A DNA stretch of 34,535 nt from an uncultured Porphyromonadaceae bacterium (GTDB lineage Bacteria; Bacteroidota; Bacteroidia; Bacteroidales; Muribaculaceae): positions 1 to 34,535 of the forward strand of contig UQUV01000031.1 of NCBI GenBank assembly GCA_900544305.1, given 5' to 3'. Positions 33,444 to 34,535 of this stretch are shown here, one piece after another; within the stretch, counting starts at the first letter, position 1; each line of letters starts with the position of its first letter. Position numbers and translations under genes: made by a program. The notes below the pieces were generated by a model. It was given only the letters and a program-made list of their open reading frames with translations. It ran no database searches and had not been told where the DNA came from.

Positions 33444-33812
33444 ATGGCTAACAAAAGAAATTTAAAAAAGTACATGAAGACCATGGCCGCTAATTTGGCT
33501 GGTGAAACTCTTTTTATTCTCAATTATTATGAAAATATCGATGAAGCCAAAGCAGATGCCATTATTGATAAAATCCTTGCACTTGTAACAGAAAAGACAA
33601 ACAATGTTTCTGTTTCATTCGACAAGACATGCAAAGTGTCATTTGAAGGAAATCGAAAAGATTACCGCAAGGCTCACGCTGCATATTTCAAGAAATGTTA
33701 CAATGAATTGGCTGATGAATTCAACAATGGAGTTCAAGCCATCTTAAAAGAGATGAATGGTCTTTTAAGCAAAGAACAACTGGAAGAAAACAAGCGTATG
33801 GCTAACGCCTAA
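33444..33812 (+). CDS. Small conserved-looking protein of unknown function
   Basis: I do not recognise this 122-residue protein. It has a very basic start (MANKRNLKKYMKTM), no signal peptide and no membrane segment. It appears largely helical, with a central short strand pair around NVSVSFDKTCKVSFEGN, and a C-terminal helix rich in Lys/Glu/Asn. Codon use is like that of its neighbours, and the A-rich sequence before its ATG is a normal start context here. The 22-nt gap to the nucleoside phosphorylase and the terminator behind it show that the two genes form one unit. A soluble cytoplasmic protein is likely. Confidence 0.75.
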   Translation: MANKRNLKKYMKTMAANLAGETLFILNYYENIDEAKADAIIDKILALVTEKTNNVSVSFDKTCKVSFEGNRKDYRKAHAAYFKKCYNELADEFNNGVQAILKEMNGLLSKEQLEENKRMANA

Positions 33813-33830
33813 CATTTTAAGCATCATTTC

Positions 33831-33880
33831 ACAAACGCCTGACAATATGCATTCCGCTTATAGTCAGGCGTTTGTTTTTA
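33831..33880 (+). terminator. Terminator of the phosphorylase operon
   Basis: ACAAACGCCTGAC (33831-33843) and GTCAGGCGTTTGT (33863-33875) form a 13-bp perfect stem with a 19-nt loop, followed by TTTTA. The right arm contains the last codons and stop of the opposing AraC gene. Confidence 0.85.
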
Positions 33881-34505
33881 CACCTTTATTCATAGCCCGA
33901 TATTCATTGGGTGTCTGTCCTACTATATTTTTGAAAAGTCTTGTCAAGTGCTGAGGATATTGAAAACCTAGTTCATATGCGACCTGTGAAATTGAATATG
34001 AAGGATTCAGAATTTTTTCTTTAGCAAAATCTATTACTATCATATGTATATAATCCCGTGCAGATTGTCCTGTTTCTTTTTTTATAAGGTCTCCCAAATA
34101 ACCAGATGACAAACATAATTCTGCTGCACAATATTTCACAGTCGGAAGTCCATTTTTCAAAGCTTTTCCACTGACAAAGTAATCATCTAATATCGATTCA
34201 AAACGAACAAGGACATCATGATTAACAGGCTGACGGGTAGCAAACTGACGTTCGTAAAACCGAAGGCAATAATTAAGCAGCAACTCAATATTACCAACAA
34301 ACAATCTTTTACTAAACCTGTCAACACTGTGACGTAATTCCTGCTGAATCATTTCTAAACAACTGACAAATAAAGCCCGTTCAGAGTCCGAAAGATGCAA
34401 TGCTTCATTCACCTCATAAGAAAAAAATGTATACTCTCGAATATTACGACCTAACGATGTCCCTCGAATTAATTCAGCATTATTACTGGTGCGATAAAAT
34501 CGCAT
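33864..34505 (-). pseudogene. AraC-family regulator, C-terminal part (5' end missing or disrupted)
   Basis: The 213 residues match the helical middle and DNA-binding end of Bacteroidales AraC regulators. YTFFSYEVNEALHLSDSER lies near residue 25, and IELLLNYCLRFYERQF around 70. The first helix-turn-helix region is KYCAAELCLSSGYLGDLIKKETG, and the second SISQVAYELGFQYPQHLTRLFKNIVGQTPNEYR. Relatives I know are about 300 residues with an N-terminal cupin sensor of about 100 residues before this point. Here the frame is closed by TGA (34520-34518) five codons above the first ATG, and the first 12 or so residues do not fit the family. The sensor domain is therefore lost, shifted into another frame, or truncated at the window edge. 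It may be a broken gene or a sequence error near an end. Confidence 0.7.
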
Positions 34506-34535
34506 TGGTTTTAAATGTCACCAAATAACGAGAGT

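Noticed and set aside
1..34535. CRISPR arrays, tRNA or rRNA genes, insertion sequences, phage or integrase genes
   Set aside because: No regularly spaced repeats, no cloverleaf or rRNA core sequences and no transposase or recombinase motifs were found in the gaps or frames.

Overview
The window looks like chromosomal DNA of an anaerobic member of the Bacteroidales (Bacteroidota). The evidence is direct: several upstream regions carry the Bacteroidetes sigma-ABfr promoter pattern (TTTG, 19-20 nt, TAnnTTTG), ribosome binding sites are A-rich rather than Shine-Dalgarno-like, and the gene content is typical. That content includes a Na+-pumping methylmalonyl-CoA decarboxylase operon for propionate, a GH3 beta-glucosidase, a lipoprotein-type dipeptidyl peptidase III, GlnS and an AraC regulator of the Bacteroides kind. 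I cannot name the genus from sequence alone.

Layout. 1-205: non-coding, with stacked inverted repeats and terminator-like hairpins. 206-3210: engB (minus) diverges from recR - glycosyltransferase - GNAT (plus). 3219-7397 (minus): ABC-F ATPase, then an SGNH esterase/MBOAT pair that probably O-acylates a surface glycan. 7398-13520 (plus): a TPP riboswitch and the thiamine operon thiD-thiS-tenI-like-thiE-thiG-thiC-thiH, ending in a hairpin shared with the 3' end of an opposing AlkD-like gene. 14189-19995 (minus): dxr-rseP-rlmI-dipeptidyl peptidase III, a tightly spaced operon. 20205-22127 (minus): dnaK, preceded by a textbook sigma-54 promoter. 22499-27060 (plus): mce-mmdA-(LTD-OadG)-mmdC-mmdB, the propionate-forming sodium pump. 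27221-28930: glnS. 29014-31203 (minus): GH3 beta-glucosidase, divergent from glycerate kinase (31296-32459). 32549-33812: nucleoside phosphorylase plus a small unknown protein. 33864-34505 (minus): the C-terminal part of an AraC regulator whose N-terminal domain is absent or disrupted at the window edge.

How the genes work together. The thi operon covers both branches of thiamine synthesis (HMP-PP by ThiC/ThiD, thiazole by ThiS/ThiG/ThiH, joining by ThiE) under TPP feedback, but contains no thiF. The mmd operon epimerises and decarboxylates methylmalonyl-CoA, coupling propionyl-CoA formation to sodium export.

Most of the window is housekeeping. I did not find a clearly undescribed defence or mobile system. 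The points most worth a second look are the sigma-54 promoter and TGTCAG repeats in front of dnaK, the lamin-tail domain fused to the OadG-type decarboxylase subunit, the missing thiF beside an extra ThiE/TenI paralogue, the broken AraC gene, and the structured region at 1-205.
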